A stretch of 64,000 nucleotides of DNA from Endomychus coccineus (GCA_958510875.1 OY294068.1:160740388-160804387); one strand, 5' to 3'. Numbered from the stretch's first letter, positions 20,689 to 33,410 are shown. The notes: generated by a model from the sequence alone, not told the origin. Translations and numbers: made by a program.

Positions 20689-22915
20689 CTTGAATTAAGA
20701 GAAAAGTCAATGAATTTCATCATCTAGTTCTTAAATGTACTTATAACATTAATTCCTAATCAACCAAACTAACATCATGTGAGAGTTATTCTAGTTCAGT
20801 AAGGTCATTTGTCGGCAATTGGGCCAACTTTGGAAGGAGGAGATATGTACTGAGAGAAAAATAACATCAGCATTCACCTCACCTCAGTGTACATCATCGG
20901 GAGAATAATAAAATATTGCGAAATCTTATCAAGTGTTTTCTTTCCACCAAGTAGTGCGAGTAGAATCAATCAATTATGTTACGAACAAAATATAATTTGC
21001 ATGGATTATCACAATATGATATCTATCGAGATAAAGCCTTGGCATTATCACTATTATTAGTTCAGTGATGGCTATTGCCATGATTTTCACTCCATTAATT
21101 CAAGAAGGTTCAGTGATTCTCCATAATTCTCATATAAATATAACAACGATTATTAAAATTGGCAAGAATCTCGAATCAATTATTTTTGCTTGATTCTGGT
21201 ATAGATTATTATATGACAATTACAGGGCTAATTCCTAATTGCTAATTTCACCCACCTTCTTTCAATAACTTTTTTCGTTCAATATGCCCCTAAATTTTGC
21301 TATATTTTTAAAAAGTATTTGAATTAATTAATGAACGGTATATTTTTGAATTAAAGGTTCCTTAATCAAATTCAATATCATAACTAGAGGTTAATCATAT
21401 TATCATTATTTGGTGGTAAATAATTCAATATTAATAAAAAGGTTGTACTAGAAAATGGAGCTCTTTATCAAAACGACCCATTCTTAATTTAATGAGTATC
21501 AACTCTTTCCTTCTCATTTTCAAAAATTAATTTTGGGTGAGGAAGGTTCAGTTTGAATGGACCATAATACAAAAAGTATTATGAGCAGAATATTCTTTAA
21601 TTTAATGAAACACTTATGCAATAGAAAAATTTCTACATTTTTGGAAAATAACAAGGGGAGTAAGAAACAGAGTGGGAAAGGGAGGTGAGGGGGGAAGAAC
21701 GCAACCCATTATCTACGCCTGTGAGAAAATTTGATGAAACGCGTAATCATTCTTAGATATGGACTTATTTTAGTGAACTTTGTTCAACATTTTTGCAAAA
21801 TTGATCGGAAGGTTCCAAACTTACGAGAAAAGAACTTTTATTCCCAACTTTGAAGGGTTATGTGTCGGTAATTGAGGACTTTCGAAAGTTAATTTTAATC
21901 CTCCATCATATTCTGAAATTAATGTATTTCAAACTGAACCACTCTGTATAATGACTACGTAGAATGAAAATGCGTTTGGGAAACATATTTTGATGACTTT
22001 TTTGTAGAGAGATGAATGCTTGAAATTTTAATTATTTCAATTACTAATTCCGTTATTGCATTCCCTCATATTCTAACTGTATCATTATTTGATGGTTTCA
22101 TGTTATTTTGTTTATAATTGAGTAACTTGAGCTCCCCTATGCTAATTCATATCACATAAGTCATATCCCACATGACATTGCATACATAGGTGTCTACTAA
22201 AATACAAACAACGTCTTACACATTGTCATTCTATTAAAGGTGTCCGGTTTGAACGAATTTTGATAGTTTGGTAATTATGACAATTTGTTGATGATCGTGT
22301 TTGACTACTGTGTGCCAGCACTTTATGATTCAGAAATTATCGTATTATCTAATAAGGTAGTTATTATTATTTTTGTCTAAATTTTTATCACTTCAAGTAA
22401 TAGAGCGAGACATTAAATGACATGCAGGCTAACTAAGGTCAGCCTACCGGAATTTGCAAACGACTTGTAAACATTTTCTATTTTAATTACAATTACTCAC
22501 ATATGATAATATCTTGCAAAACAATCGGCACTAAAATAGTAAAATTACGGTACGAGAAGTCGAGATATAATAAAATATTGAATTATATTAGAGTCAGAGA
22601 AAATGGAAAATCGAGCTCCTCTCAAACCATTTTCTCTAAGATTCTGAGATGTACCATGTTCACTTATAATTTTTTTAATTTGTATTATATTTTGTTTATA
22701 TTTCAACTACAGGTACAGGTTATTGCCAATAAAAATTATTCTCGGGGAACTAAAATTCCATGTAGAATTAGAATATGTCAAAGCAAAGTAACATGAACAT
22801 ATAGCGGTTTCTTATATGTTTTCTGTTCAATATCAATAACAAATGGTAGCGTGAGAAATAGTGGATGAATTTCTGAAATAAACACAAATTAGCTCACACC
22901 CACTTCAAGCTTATA
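20689..22915. other. No gene seen; presumed ABCG intron
   Basis: 2.2 kb of AT-rich sequence upstream of the Walker A exon. An earlier ABCG exon could hide here or further upstream. I found no reading frame with the expected 'F.nLsY.V' motif. Confidence 0.4.
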
Positions 22916-23885
22916 CCGGGATATCAAAAATTATCTTGGTCAAGGGTGGTTGTGGAATCTAAAACGTGTGTCTTACTTTACGTTTGAAATAATTATGTCA
23001 TAAATAATTTGAAGTTTCTAAAAGTGCGAAATTTCGCAATTTTATACGAATATTGTAACACTCAGAAGTCCTTAGCGCTTTGGACTTCGGGATTTTCACG
23101 TGGCCTATCGAAATTAGAAGGTTTGAATTATCTAAAAACATAATTGCATGAACGCCAGACGTCCTATGTAATTAGCTACGAACGAAATCATTTTGACATA
23201 TGCCTCGAGAAGCTCGCTGCGCGTAAATTAGAGTTCATACATTTTACCTAGGTCTTGTTAATTTGGAGCCGTTTCTTGCCCCGTGCGACCGACGCCAGTT
23301 GTAATAAAGTGGTTTTGGCTATGGGCCGCTACCTTACACTCGCTTCGTGTATATTTCAGTCGCGAGAAAATTCCCTTGGTACGTCGCACGTTAGACGCGC
23401 GTAGCTGAGATCTGAGAATAGCTCAAACTGTTTTAATTGAATTTTCCTATTTAATGGACATTTAGGTATCGAAAAAAGAATGGCCGTCGGGAACGGTCCC
23501 ATTCTGAATCTAACTACATGGAGCGAAAACGGCACGCGAAAATTCGTCGTAAAGCCGTATTAGGTACAACCAGTTTGCACTTTCCTAACTCGCGTGCTAC
23601 GGGCTTTTCACGTGAACGTCATTCGATTTACGGGAAATTAACTATTTTAAAACAGTTTTTGACCCGGATTGTGGCTATCACGACCTGTGAAAAGGTTGAA
23701 AGTTCACATAATTATTTCATAACTTGTAGTTCATTATTGTTTCACAACTGAAATAAATAGGTATGAAATTTGTTGGTTATTGATGATGTCAGTGTGACAG
23801 TGACATAATTATTTCAAACGTAAAGTAAGACACACGTTTTAGATTCCACAACCATCCTTGACCAAGATAATTTCTGATATCCCGG
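22916..23885. mobile_element. TIR element family C, copy 2
   Basis: A 970 bp element with 85 bp TIRs (22916-23000 and 23801-23885) that differ at only two positions. They begin CCGGGATATCA and are flanked by TA on both sides. The interior matches copy 1 and adds a ~190 bp GC-rich stretch. A 77-codon ORF at 23518 has no recognisable motif and is likely chance. High TIR identity points to a fairly recent insertion. It is non-autonomous; the TA flank suggests the Tc1/mariner group. Confidence 0.8.
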
Positions 23886-23887
23886 TA

Positions 23888-25129
23888 GTTCTGGAGAAAA
23901 TCATAAGTCTGTCAAGATGAATAAACAATATAGAACGAATGCAAGCTATATGATGAATGTTAATGTTAACCATCTAGAGATGTTCAGGTAGTGGGGTTTT
24001 CGAGACCCGTTGTTGGTTCAATATACGTAACGTAGTAGCTGATCATCAAAATTGTAATTAAATATAGTCTTAATTATAGTTGAAATAATATGTACATTCA
24101 GTTAGTAATATTTACAAAAGGATAGATAGATTTAGAAATCCCTACTGAAAACATTCTGAACTAAAGAGAGGAATCTTACCGCTTATTGGGTAAACAATTC
24201 AGGGATTCTTTCCCTAATATTAGATTGGTTCTTGAGAAGAATGAAGCTTTACAAATACCGGGAGGAATACCTAAAACCTTCAGTTATATTTTCTAGCATG
24301 AATTAGTCTCTTGAAAAATCACGAAGCACTTAGTCAATTTCAATTAATTTAATTTAATAGTTTCTTCAGAGTGTTTTTGGTAAGAAGGGTGGATTTGGCT
24401 AAATCAGAGTTGTTTTAGATTTTAAGTCAAAGTTTGTTCTTCAAAGTTTTTATTCAAGTTCAAGTTCAATAAAACATTCAAATCAGTTCATTCAGTTTCG
24501 ATCCCCTAGGTTCTTCCTAGTTAGGGGAATCAATTTAATAATCTTAGTTTCATTTCTATCTTCTAGTTAATTCAAATTATCTAATTTTGTGTTATTTGAG
24601 TTTAGAATTTGATCTTATCCTTATTCTCAATAGCAATAAAGTTAATTATAATATTCATTTTTATTACCTTCCATTATCATAGACATTATTTTATTATTAT
24701 CATTATTACTTTAATTGTGATTTTCATTATTAAATTTTATTATTGTTGTTGAGTAAGAGATAATCTGATTAATATTAGCGTTTACTCTTCCACTTACCTT
24801 CCAGTGTGCTAAAATCTCAAGTTTCTTATGAAATAAAAGGGTAAGTGTCAATTATATTTTTCACGTTTGTTCTGGCTAATCAATAATTGAGATCAAACTC
24901 CAACGTGTCATGGTTCTCTGAATTAAATGGCTACACTGTCAATAAATAAATAGATTGAGGCTTAGGAATAATATAAATTTTATAGATTCATCTTTCTCTA
25001 AACATATTCTAGAAACAGGACATACTTTTCCAAAATATAGACCTAAAATACATTATCAGAGTAAAGATCTGAAATAAATACCCTAGAATTTCAATATACT
25101 ATTAAGGAAAGGTCTTTTTGGCTTATTTT
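23888..25129. other. AT-rich, probable leader remnant of an LTR retrotransposon
   Basis: No ORF. By position, the part next to the primer-binding site (below 25130) would be the 5' leader of the element whose LTR is at 25148-26782. No gag or pol is present. Confidence 0.4.
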
Positions 25130-25147
25130 GCCCCACGTTGGGCGCCA
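25130..25147 (-). other. tRNA-Lys primer-binding site of an LTR retrotransposon
   Basis: The minus strand reads TGGCGCCCAACGTGGGGC, the 18-nt complement of the 3' end of insect tRNA-Lys(CUU) including CCA. It abuts the LTR end at 25148, the normal place for first-strand priming. Confidence 0.75.
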
Positions 25148-26782
25148 ATTATTAAGAAAAGTCTTTTGAGCTTTTATTTTTAATTGAATAATTTGATTAA
25201 TTTGATTCTTCCAATGTTTTGAATTCTACCGGCTAGCTTTCTTATTGTATTTTATTTATTTTGAATCTATGTTTGTTTTGAATCGAATAATGACCTTTTA
25301 CCTTTTTATTTTTATATTGAATTATATATGGAATTAAACACAATGTTCTTTTTATGTTAAAACTTTTAATATTTAAATTTCTATGACTCTAATTTATCTC
25401 GGGTATCAATTTTTACAATGTTATGTTTAAATAGATCTATGATCTAACCTCAAAATCATTTACTATTTATCTTTGTTTACAAAGTTATAATCTACAATCT
25501 TTCTTTCAGAGTTACAGACAGATAATAATACAATGGAGAAATAATAAATAAACTTACGTTTAGTTTATATCGAAGAATATGTTTTAAAATGTAGGCAATG
25601 TTCACTTGGCTTGATCTTCTTATTAATTTGATAATTCACCTTAACCGTAGGTACACAATTTCTCTGCTATTCACAATAAACACAGGTAAACTATGGTTAC
25701 TTCTTTTGAAATCAGGAACTGTTGAAAATTGTTAACTTAGTTTTATTCTTTTTATTATAGATACAAAACTCTTTGATGATGTTTGGAGCTTTATCGAAGG
25801 CTGGCTATCGTTCGATGTTACTTATGAATTGTAGGTTATTGTAACCTTGTTCGGAGACTTGGAACACTACTTGACTTGTAGAAATTATTTATTTGCTTCG
25901 GTTACTTTCAACCTTACGAAGCTACTGGAACACTTGGGTTCACCGATGTTTATCCAATAAACTAAGGTTATGGAAACTTTATGAGTTGCTTGAGTACCTT
26001 GACTCTTCAGATGTTGATGGCTAACTGACTTGTCTTGTCTTCAGATGCCTTTTATAGGCCTTCAAAACCGATGCTATTTGATGTCATATTCAACCTATGA
26101 GGTGCTTTCTTTACCTATCAAGAATGCTCTGATGATTGTTGCAAACTGACAGAAGTATTACATTGTTACTAGTCTGACGTTTATAAAATCGCCTCGACCA
26201 ATCAGAATTTAGTATTCTATAAATTTTGAATTATTGGAGATTTTCAACTTATTTCAAATGATGATGATTCCTTCTTTTTAAATTAATATTGCCTACATTT
26301 TTCCACACACTTTGGTATAAGATAACCTATGATTAGGTTATTATTAATATGATTATTCCAATAATTTTTATATATTTGATAGTTATCATTCTTAAAAACT
26401 AATAAATAATATAATATATCAATAACATTTCTTCAACATTATATAACTCAAATTTACTAATCCTAACTTATATCTATAACATTTTTCAATAGTTTGTGCT
26501 ATCTCATGATAGTTTTTGTAATCATTTTAATTATGATTTCTGCCTTCGTAACACTGTACGTTTATTCACTTTCACTGAAGTTCTTGTTTTACACTTCTAT
26601 TCTAATTACATTGTTGTTTATTATGTTTTACATTGTTTATTATATTATGCTAACTATTATTTAACTTTTAATATTGTTTTTCAATTCCATATAATATCTT
26701 TTTATTAATCTTTTCTGATTTTCAATGTTCGGTAAGTTCTAATTTTTATCATTTTTATTGTTTAGGAAATGAAATCATAACA
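25148..26782 (-). repeat. Long terminal repeat (5' LTR), minus orientation
   Basis: A 1635 bp LTR starting TGTTATGATTTCATTTCC and ending TTAATAAT directly before the primer-binding site. It is homologous along its length to the solo LTR at 51395-53029, for example GTGAATAAACGTACAGTG. It has a TATA box (CCTATAAAAGG, 26047-26060) followed at the right distance by TCAGTT, an initiator-like start. No internal genes or second LTR are in the window. Gypsy-type is likely from the LTR size, 4 bp target duplication of its relative and tRNA-Lys primer; inferred, not shown. Confidence 0.7.
26015..26060 (-). promoter_or_regulatory. LTR core promoter: TATA plus initiator
   Basis: CCTATAAAAGG at 26047-26060, with ACAAGTCAGTTAGCC about 30 bp downstream on the minus strand. 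TATA-Inr spacing is typical for arthropod LTR promoters. Confidence 0.5.
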
Positions 26783-27265
26783 ATACATACATTGAAAAGG
26801 CAAAATAAATCTGATTCCAAGATTTCAGAATTTACTTTCTATTCAATATACCTATTTAACCCCTCAAAAATAGAACAAAATCCACGCGCTGGCCGTTGAA
26901 TGCCCCAAAATCGATCTTGTTACGTTCGACACCTGTTATAATAATCGACACCGGCTTCCCCTTTATAATAACTATTTCTTGGTTACTCTAAAATCACTAG
27001 TTTTGAAACCCAGAGTTTCAACATTTAAGTGAATTCGAATAATGAAACATAGTTAATTTCAAGAATGTTTCATTTTGTAACGGACTTTAATGTATGTGTA
27101 CAAGGATAAGGAAAATCAATTACAAAAATAAACTTTCAAATAAATAACAAACTACTATTTCCAAAATTATATAAAAATTTGAAAAAGTAACCTGTAATAA
27201 GTTGCCACATGGAGTTTAGAACCTACGCTATCGGAAGCAATAAAATATGCAGCTGATGTCAGAGT
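26783..27265. other. No feature seen
   Basis: Flank of the LTR; AT-rich with no recognisable element until the hammerhead-like copy at 27266. Confidence 0.4.
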
Positions 27266-27303
27266 AAATTCTGATGATGAACACTAGTTGAAAGGTCCTC
27301 ATT
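27266..27303 (+). ncRNA. Hammerhead-like motif, family 2 (27 kb copy)
   Basis: CTGATGA, a short AAC/GUU stem II, GAAA and GGTCCTC. The flanks TGTTTCTTATTTATAGTGTT and CAGTGTGAACTC match the 12.4 kb repeats. Stem II is weak, so activity is doubtful. Confidence 0.4.
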
Positions 27304-27810
27304 ACTTTACAACATATTCAGAGGGAATGGGTATTTGTTTCTTATTTATAGTGTTCACAGTGTGAACTCCTTTATACGATAATTAGCAGTTCCTGATGAG
27401 TAGCGCTTTGGAGAAGCGTTGCTACCTGCTGATTTTATCGGTTGAACGCGACACGTGTTAAATCACATATTCAACAAATTGTGTGAACGATCCATATTAT
27501 TACTGAATATTCAAATAGTTATGAGTAAAGGGCGGAATATATGCAAAGTGCATATATTTGCATATTTTGCATATTTTTACAAATTTCATAAAAAATTGCA
27601 TATTTCGACTAAAATAAAATTTGTGTGCATATTTTTATGTTTTTCGTTTTATCAAAAGATTAAATGCGACCCTTGCAGATAATTGAAATAATTTAAAAGG
27701 TGGGTAGGTTTTATTATTATATGGTTTATGGACCCATTTTATTATTATATGGTTTATTGCCGGCATTTATTGGATGTTTAGGAATTTCCAAGTAATCAGC
27801 TTGCCTAATT

Positions 27811-28045
27811 CACCGAACAGAAACAAGACAAGAAGGTTCACTTGAAGCTCCACCCCTATTTCGCTGGCAAACTTAAATAATCCCTGGTGGTGCCAAGTCG
27901 TGTTCGGTGGTAGAAAGTATTGTCTCCGAACAGAAGCTTCTGTTCGATGCGCGGAGGTCTAGTTGGAATGCGGAGGCTTGCTTTTATAGTTCGGACTTCA
28001 AAGTACCGACGCCAAGTGAACCTTCTTGTCTTGTTTCTTTTCGGT
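27811..28045. mobile_element. Nested 235 bp MITE with direct-repeat flanks
   Basis: Inverted ends CACCGAACAGAAACAAGACA and, from the other end, CACCGAAAAGAAACAAGACA, continuing AGAAGGTTCACTTG for ~34 bp. They are flanked by direct CCTAATT (7 bp; GCCTAATT if one terminal G is shared). A perfect 20 bp palindrome, CGAACAGAAGCTTCTGTTCG, is centred in AAGCTT. The 7-8 bp duplication fits a hAT-type MITE. It lies between the outer repeats and the transposase start of the larger hAT. Confidence 0.75.
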
Positions 28046-28163
28046 GCCTAATTGGAGAGCAAATGTGGTCTCTTCTTTTGTATTTATTTTGTATAGTTTA
28101 GTTTGTCGATAGATTCCAGAGTGAAAAGAGTTATTTTGAAAACATTTATTTCAAACGCCTAAA

Positions 28164-29627
28164 ATGCCGAAAGCCGCTTCGTGGATTAAAAATTTACCTG
28201 AGTTGGAGTTTAGTGGGGATAAAGTGTTTCGCACAGTTTGTGCCAGAATCATTGTTTGTGAAAAGAAGTTCCAAATTGATCAACACTTGAAAACAGCTAT
28301 GCATAAAGCTAAGATACAGAAAAATAAATCTGTGCCTGTTCAGCAGTGTGTGCAAACCGCATTTCAAAATGTCAAACCAAAGAGTGAAAAGGAGGTGTTT
28401 CATCAAGACTTATGCATAGCTTTGGTTGCAGCAAATATACCTTTGAAGGAACTGCAAAATACGCAATTCAGAGATTTTTTGCAAAAATATTATAATCAAA
28501 ACATCCCTGATGAATCCACACTTAGAAAGAAGTATGTGCAAACATTATACGAAACCGTTATGGAAGAAATTGAAGTTTCACTGGGCGATGAACATTTTTA
28601 TATTATTGTTGATGAAAGCACAGACTCATGTGGTCAATATATCGCACATCTTATTATTGGAGGGCTTCAAGAAAATGAGCCAGGGAAGCCATATTTAATA
28701 TCTTCTAAACAGTTAGACAAAACAAATAATGTGACCATAACTCGATTTATTCAGCTGTCTCTATCAAATTTTTTTTTACCAAATCCAGTTCCAGTATAGA
28801 AGTTTTTAGTGTTTTTGTCTGACGCAGCGCCGTATATGGTTAAAGTAGGCCAAAACTTGAAAATATTTTATCCCAATATGGTACATGTCACTTGCCTTTT
28901 ACACGGGATAAACAGAGTTGCAGAAACTATTAGAACAGCATATCCCTTGGTGAGCAAATTAATTTCAAATGTAAAGAAAGAGTTTTTGAAAGCACCTCTA
29001 AGAGTGCAGATCTATAGAGAGAAATTGCCACGAGTTAGTTTACCACCAGAGCCCGTAATTTCTTGATGGGGAACATGGATTAAGGCCGCGATATTCTACG
29101 CAGACCGTTTTAAAGCCATTAAAGACATAGTTTTAGATTTAGAAGACAATTCACAGTGTGTAGTGCGAAGCCAAGCAGTATTCAAAAATGTAAATTTAGT
29201 TAAGGAACTTGTTTTTATCAAGGTTAATTTTAGTTTTATACCAGATATAATAACTTCGTTAGAAAGTAGGGATACGAGTTTAAGAGAATCAATTAATATT
29301 GTTGAAACTTCCGACAAATGCAAAAAAGTTCCCGGTGATGTAGGAAATCAAGTAAGAAGTAAACTCGAAGTTATTGTGGGAAAGAATGAAGGCTTTAAGT
29401 ATTTAATGGAAGTCAAAAATATTTTTGATACTAAACCATCCAACAAAGTCATACCTTGGCCTTATAACTTACTACCCAAATTAAAATATTGCCAGATCAC
29501 ATCGGTAGATGTTGAAAGATCTTTTTCTTTGTACAAACATATTTTTACAGACAGAAGGCAAACACTTTTATTGGAAAATTTTGAAAAATATATCGTTATA
29601 AATGCATTTTATACTATTTCAGGTTAA
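28164..29627 (+). pseudogene. hAT transposase with two in-frame nonsense codons
   Basis: One frame of 487 codons from Met 28164 to the stop at 29627, interrupted only by TAG at 28797 and TGA at 29064. In order: an N-terminal region with a degenerate zinc-finger (VCARIIVCEKKFQIDQH); IIVDESTDSCGQY with the first catalytic Asp (~residue 150); FLSDAAPYM with the second Asp; [11 protein letters not shown] (C-x2-H); WGTWIKAA just after the TGA; and SVDVERSFSLYK, with the catalytic Glu and hAT C-terminal dimerisation block. The layout resembles CGG-binding-protein-like hATs. No frameshift is seen, so silencing is recent. Transposition in trans may still act on its ends. Confidence 0.85.
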
Positions 29628-29830
29628 AAATTTTACCTATTATATTTTTCTATTAATTTTACTTAAAATAAATAATTTTTGTAAGAGTCGGCGTTTCTTT
29701 ATTTCCATTTTTCCATGTTATATTCAAGGCATATAATTGCATATTTTGACAAATAAATGCATATTGTTGCATATTTCAAAGAAAAACTATGCATATATAT
29801 GCGCATATTTTAACTGAATTGACGTTATTC

Positions 29831-30250
29831 ATCGAATAATGTCCATGAATACTTCTATATCTACTTCAAAACGATTATATTAGTTTTTATAATCAATTAC
29901 ACAGTTCTTCGGTTCTTGGATAACAATAAGTGATGACCAAATTAATTCAGTCTAATTGGTCAGTAAATAACTTTTTTCGACTCATTTGTTATCAACATAG
30001 GTATTCATTAACTTTTTTATAGTTTCTATTACAAGGTGCACTATGACATCTTTGTTGGTCGGCTGGTCCACGAGTTTAAATCCATTTGAAACTTTACAAA
30101 ATTAGTCTCGTTGACTGATTCGTATCTATGGCCTTCAGAAACATGAAAGTGAGATTAATATCTAAAAATTAATAGCATACTAATTAGAGTAAACCTCCTC
30201 ATCATTTGTTACATCACCAAATTTCATTGTCAAAACAAAATTTCTCTGTT
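29831..30250. other. No gene seen
   Basis: AT-rich spacer between the hAT element and LINE J4. Confidence 0.4.
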
Positions 30251-33200
30251 GTCTTTATTTATTACCAAATGAACAGGCTCATCATGCACTCTTTCAATTT
30301 CTCCTTCTGTAACTTGACCCCATTCAGCAGAACTATCCAGGAGCTGAAGTTATCATCATGGGGAATTTCAATATTGATCACAACTAAGCTTGGCTCCAGT
30401 TCTCAAACAAGACGGATGACGCAGGGCAACAGGCTGAGGCATTCGCCATTACCTACGGTGTCGAGCAGTTAATCAATGAACCTACACGGATTCTCACTAA
30501 CAATCTAGATCTCTATGAAGTAAAGGTGCGTGCACCATTGGGATACCCATACCATTCACTCATCACTACCACATGTCCCTATATAACTTCACGAACCAGT
30601 TTGGCTTCACAACTCAGCTGACTGGGACGTTTTTCTTCGAGTTTCTTAGGAGAAGCGTATATTTTGAATCTGATGCCCAACGCAATGTGCCTCAGAGATC
30701 TCGAATATTCTCAGGCTAGGACTAGAAACTTACATACCTCATACCAACAAATTACCATCATCTGGCGAGCGATCCCATGTCTAGAGTCCAGAGCAAAATG
30801 TGTTGAAGCCAGAAATATGTGCAATGAAAAAATGAACGCTTCGAAAGGGGTATATAATGCCAGAGTAAGATCAAAGCCTTTTCAGGAAACTTCAGTGATA
30901 TGTTTTGCCACCTCAACTTTGTTGCTTACTATTGCGAGTTTTATCTCAGATAGATCACTCCATGTGGTGTTTGAGTTGTAATGGTTAATATGTCCGTTCA
31001 CTTAATTACTATAAATAGAACATCACTAGTGAAACATTTCTTCAAAGATATACAGATCAATCTAGTTGCCATGCGTGACATGCGCGATGCATCTCTGCTA
31101 CGCGTTCTGCTTCAAATAACTGTTCTTTTTTGATTTCAACACCATTGTGTGTAACACGTAATTTAAAATGCAGTAAGCATTTGCTAATTTATATGAAATA
31201 CAATAATCAATAAATATTAGTGAAAAACGTCTTGAAAAGAGGCGGTAAGACTTTTTAATCTTGATTAGCAGTATGATTGATTAATATCTTTATATAAATT
31301 CAATGTTATTTCCAATACAATTTTTATCTGCATTATTTTCTAATTGATCTATTCATATTTTAGTAATCAATAATTAAAATATGATAATTCGCATTTACAA
31401 ATCAAAAACATGATACTAACTATGTTCAAAATTATTTCTTTTGTGATCTCTTAATATATCGTGAAATCGAAAAATTTTAGATTTTGATCATAGTCATATT
31501 TGAATTGGAGCTATACTTTATTTCTCCTTCTATATTAAATTCAAATAGTATAAATTTAGAAATATTCAGAGATCATAAAAGAAGAAGAAAACAGTTTAAA
31601 TATACACAAAATTAATTAACCTGATTCTTTTCAGTTTTTTTTTCTTACTTGAAAAGAATTTTTTCTTTTTTCTTCTTTTTTTGCGTATGAATACGTAATA
31701 TAAATTCCGAAATTAGATATTGAATCATTTCCGTATCTACTTAAAACTTGGACTTTTTATTCTTGAAGGAATATTGGCTAGAATGTGGATATTTCGAAGG
31801 ATATCATGAAATCAATAAGAACATGAAACTGCCTGAATTTTGAGATAAGTCAAGCTATCATATTTGTTTATTTAAAGTTGTTTTATAATAATTGTTTCAT
31901 TCTTATTGAATAAATATTTGTAAATTGTGCATATGTATATATCTGTGATTTTTGTAAAAGATCAATTTTATTTGATCCCATCCAAGAGAAACAATAAATA
32001 TAACCTTATCATCATTTGCTAGCCGAGCATATCAACTTCATAATCAGATGGATTAAAGGTTATAGAATATCCTCAGATACAATGGCTATCAACGCTTGTG
32101 TTCCACAACATTATTTCTGCCCATATCAATGATCTGTTGTAAGTGACGATCTGTCTCGTCCACAGCTTTGAAGATGATGGTGAACTTCACACCGCTTTCT
32201 CATTTAGAGCTCCTTTACCATGCAATAAAGCCAGCGGAGCGAGACAGAGACAAGCTGACGCAATCAATGGAGATGTGGCAACGATTCAAGAATGGAGACC
32301 TGATGATCTAGTACAGTTCAATGCAACCAAAACTCAAGATTGCATTTTCTCCAGGAAGGAAGATCCCACAATCCCTGAGTTTCCCGTATACCTGCCCAAG
32401 ATCTCCCCCAACAGCACCCTCTTAGGGGAGGATCAAGTGAGGTACATTGCAAAAACCACTCCACAAAAACTCGGTTTTCTATTACGTCTCAAGATCTATT
32501 TTACATCCCAGCAACTTCTCATAATACACAAAGCACATATTCGACCTGTCCCGGAGTGCTGTTCACATGTATGACAGATTAGACGAGCTCAAGCTAGTTC
32601 CCCTCCATTGTCAAGCGAGACAGAGACAGGTTGACGCAATAAATAAGGATATGGCATGGATTTTGAAATGGGAATATGATAACCCAGTAGAGTTTAATGC
32701 AACCAAAACTCAAGCTTGCGTCTTCTCCACGAAGGTGGATCCCACAATCCCCAACATGATGATGTCGGGTACAAATATTCCTATGAAGTCACCATATACA
32801 TGTTCGGGATCATCATCAACAGCACACTCTCATGGGATGATCATGTGAGGTTATTGCAAAAACCGCTTCACATAAAGTTGGTTTTCTATTCCGTCCCAAG
32901 AGCTACTTCACATCCCAGCAGCTCCTCATGAACAACGAATCACAAATTCGACCTGTCCTGGAGTGCTAATCACATGTTTGGAGTTCGGCTCCGAAACTTA
33001 CGCTGACTCTTTTGCATTCTATGTCACACTGACGAGTTTATAGACCTATCTAGAACACATCGTAGAAAGTTGAGAGATCTCTCCCTTTTCTATTGATATT
33101 TTGATACTCAGTGTTCATCAAAATTCTTGTCTGCTGTCTCACCACGAGAGATTCAAGATGAGCGGACTGGTCACCCCTTCATTGTCAAGCTGTAAACCGG

Positions 33201-33410
33201 CCGAACTTCTTCCTACCATGCTTCAATTTCATACTGACCAGCGATGTTGTGGGACTCTTTACCTAGTGAGGTCTTTTCCTATGCCTATAATCTCCGAACC
33301 CTCGAGAAAAATTCGAATGCCTATCTCCTCTCCCAACATTCCACCGCCGGCTCATACGATGTTCTACGAACATTATAGGTTTCCCTCTCGTGTAGTCAAA
33401 GTATAAAAAA
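30250..33410 (+). pseudogene. LINE family J copy 4 (EN to 3' end), interrupted
   Basis: The longest J copy. 30300-30600 gives the end of the endonuclease domain (IIMGNFNID, GVEQLINEPTRI, LGYPYHSLITTT). 30640-30980 gives the linker and RT start. 32045-33410 gives MAINACVPQ, FEDDGELHTAFSF (RT catalytic site with the first Asp of FADD changed), VQFNATKTQDCIFSRK, an internal duplication of that block at 32590-32930, and the 3' end GGCTCATACGATGTTCTACG. All are broken by stops and frameshifts. A ~1.07 kb AT-rich insertion splits it at 30976-32045, at a position where other copies are continuous. Confidence 0.75.
30976..32045. other. ~1.07 kb AT-rich insertion in LINE J4
   Basis: By comparison with copies J1 and J3, the sequence CTCCATGTGGTGG..GATGGAGTATC is split here. 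The insert has no ORF and I see no clear terminal repeat, so its nature is unknown. Confidence 0.45.

Larger units (their letters stand above)
27525..29830 (+). mobile_element. hAT-superfamily transposon with TGCATAT subterminal repeats
   Basis: The transposase-like gene is bracketed by clusters of TGCATAT/ATATGCA: about six at 27538-27630 and about five at 29725-29815. Such subterminal repeats are the usual transposase-binding sites of hAT elements. The left outer end reads AGTAAAGGGCGGAATATATG. The right end is only loosely inverted to it, so exact borders and the 8 bp duplication are not resolved. A small MITE is nested at 27811-28045. Confidence 0.7.

Noticed and set aside
20526..20723. 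Minus-strand ORF of 65 codons over the Walker A exon
   Set aside because: Wrong frame; the spliced exon frame gives GPSGAGKTS instead.
23518..23751. 77-codon Arg-rich ORF in element C copy 2
   Set aside because: Not conserved as an ORF in copy 1 and has no motif.
27392..27428. CTGATGAGTAGCGCTT hairpin resembling a third hammerhead
   Set aside because: It folds well, but no GAAA follows the stem, so it does not meet the hammerhead core.
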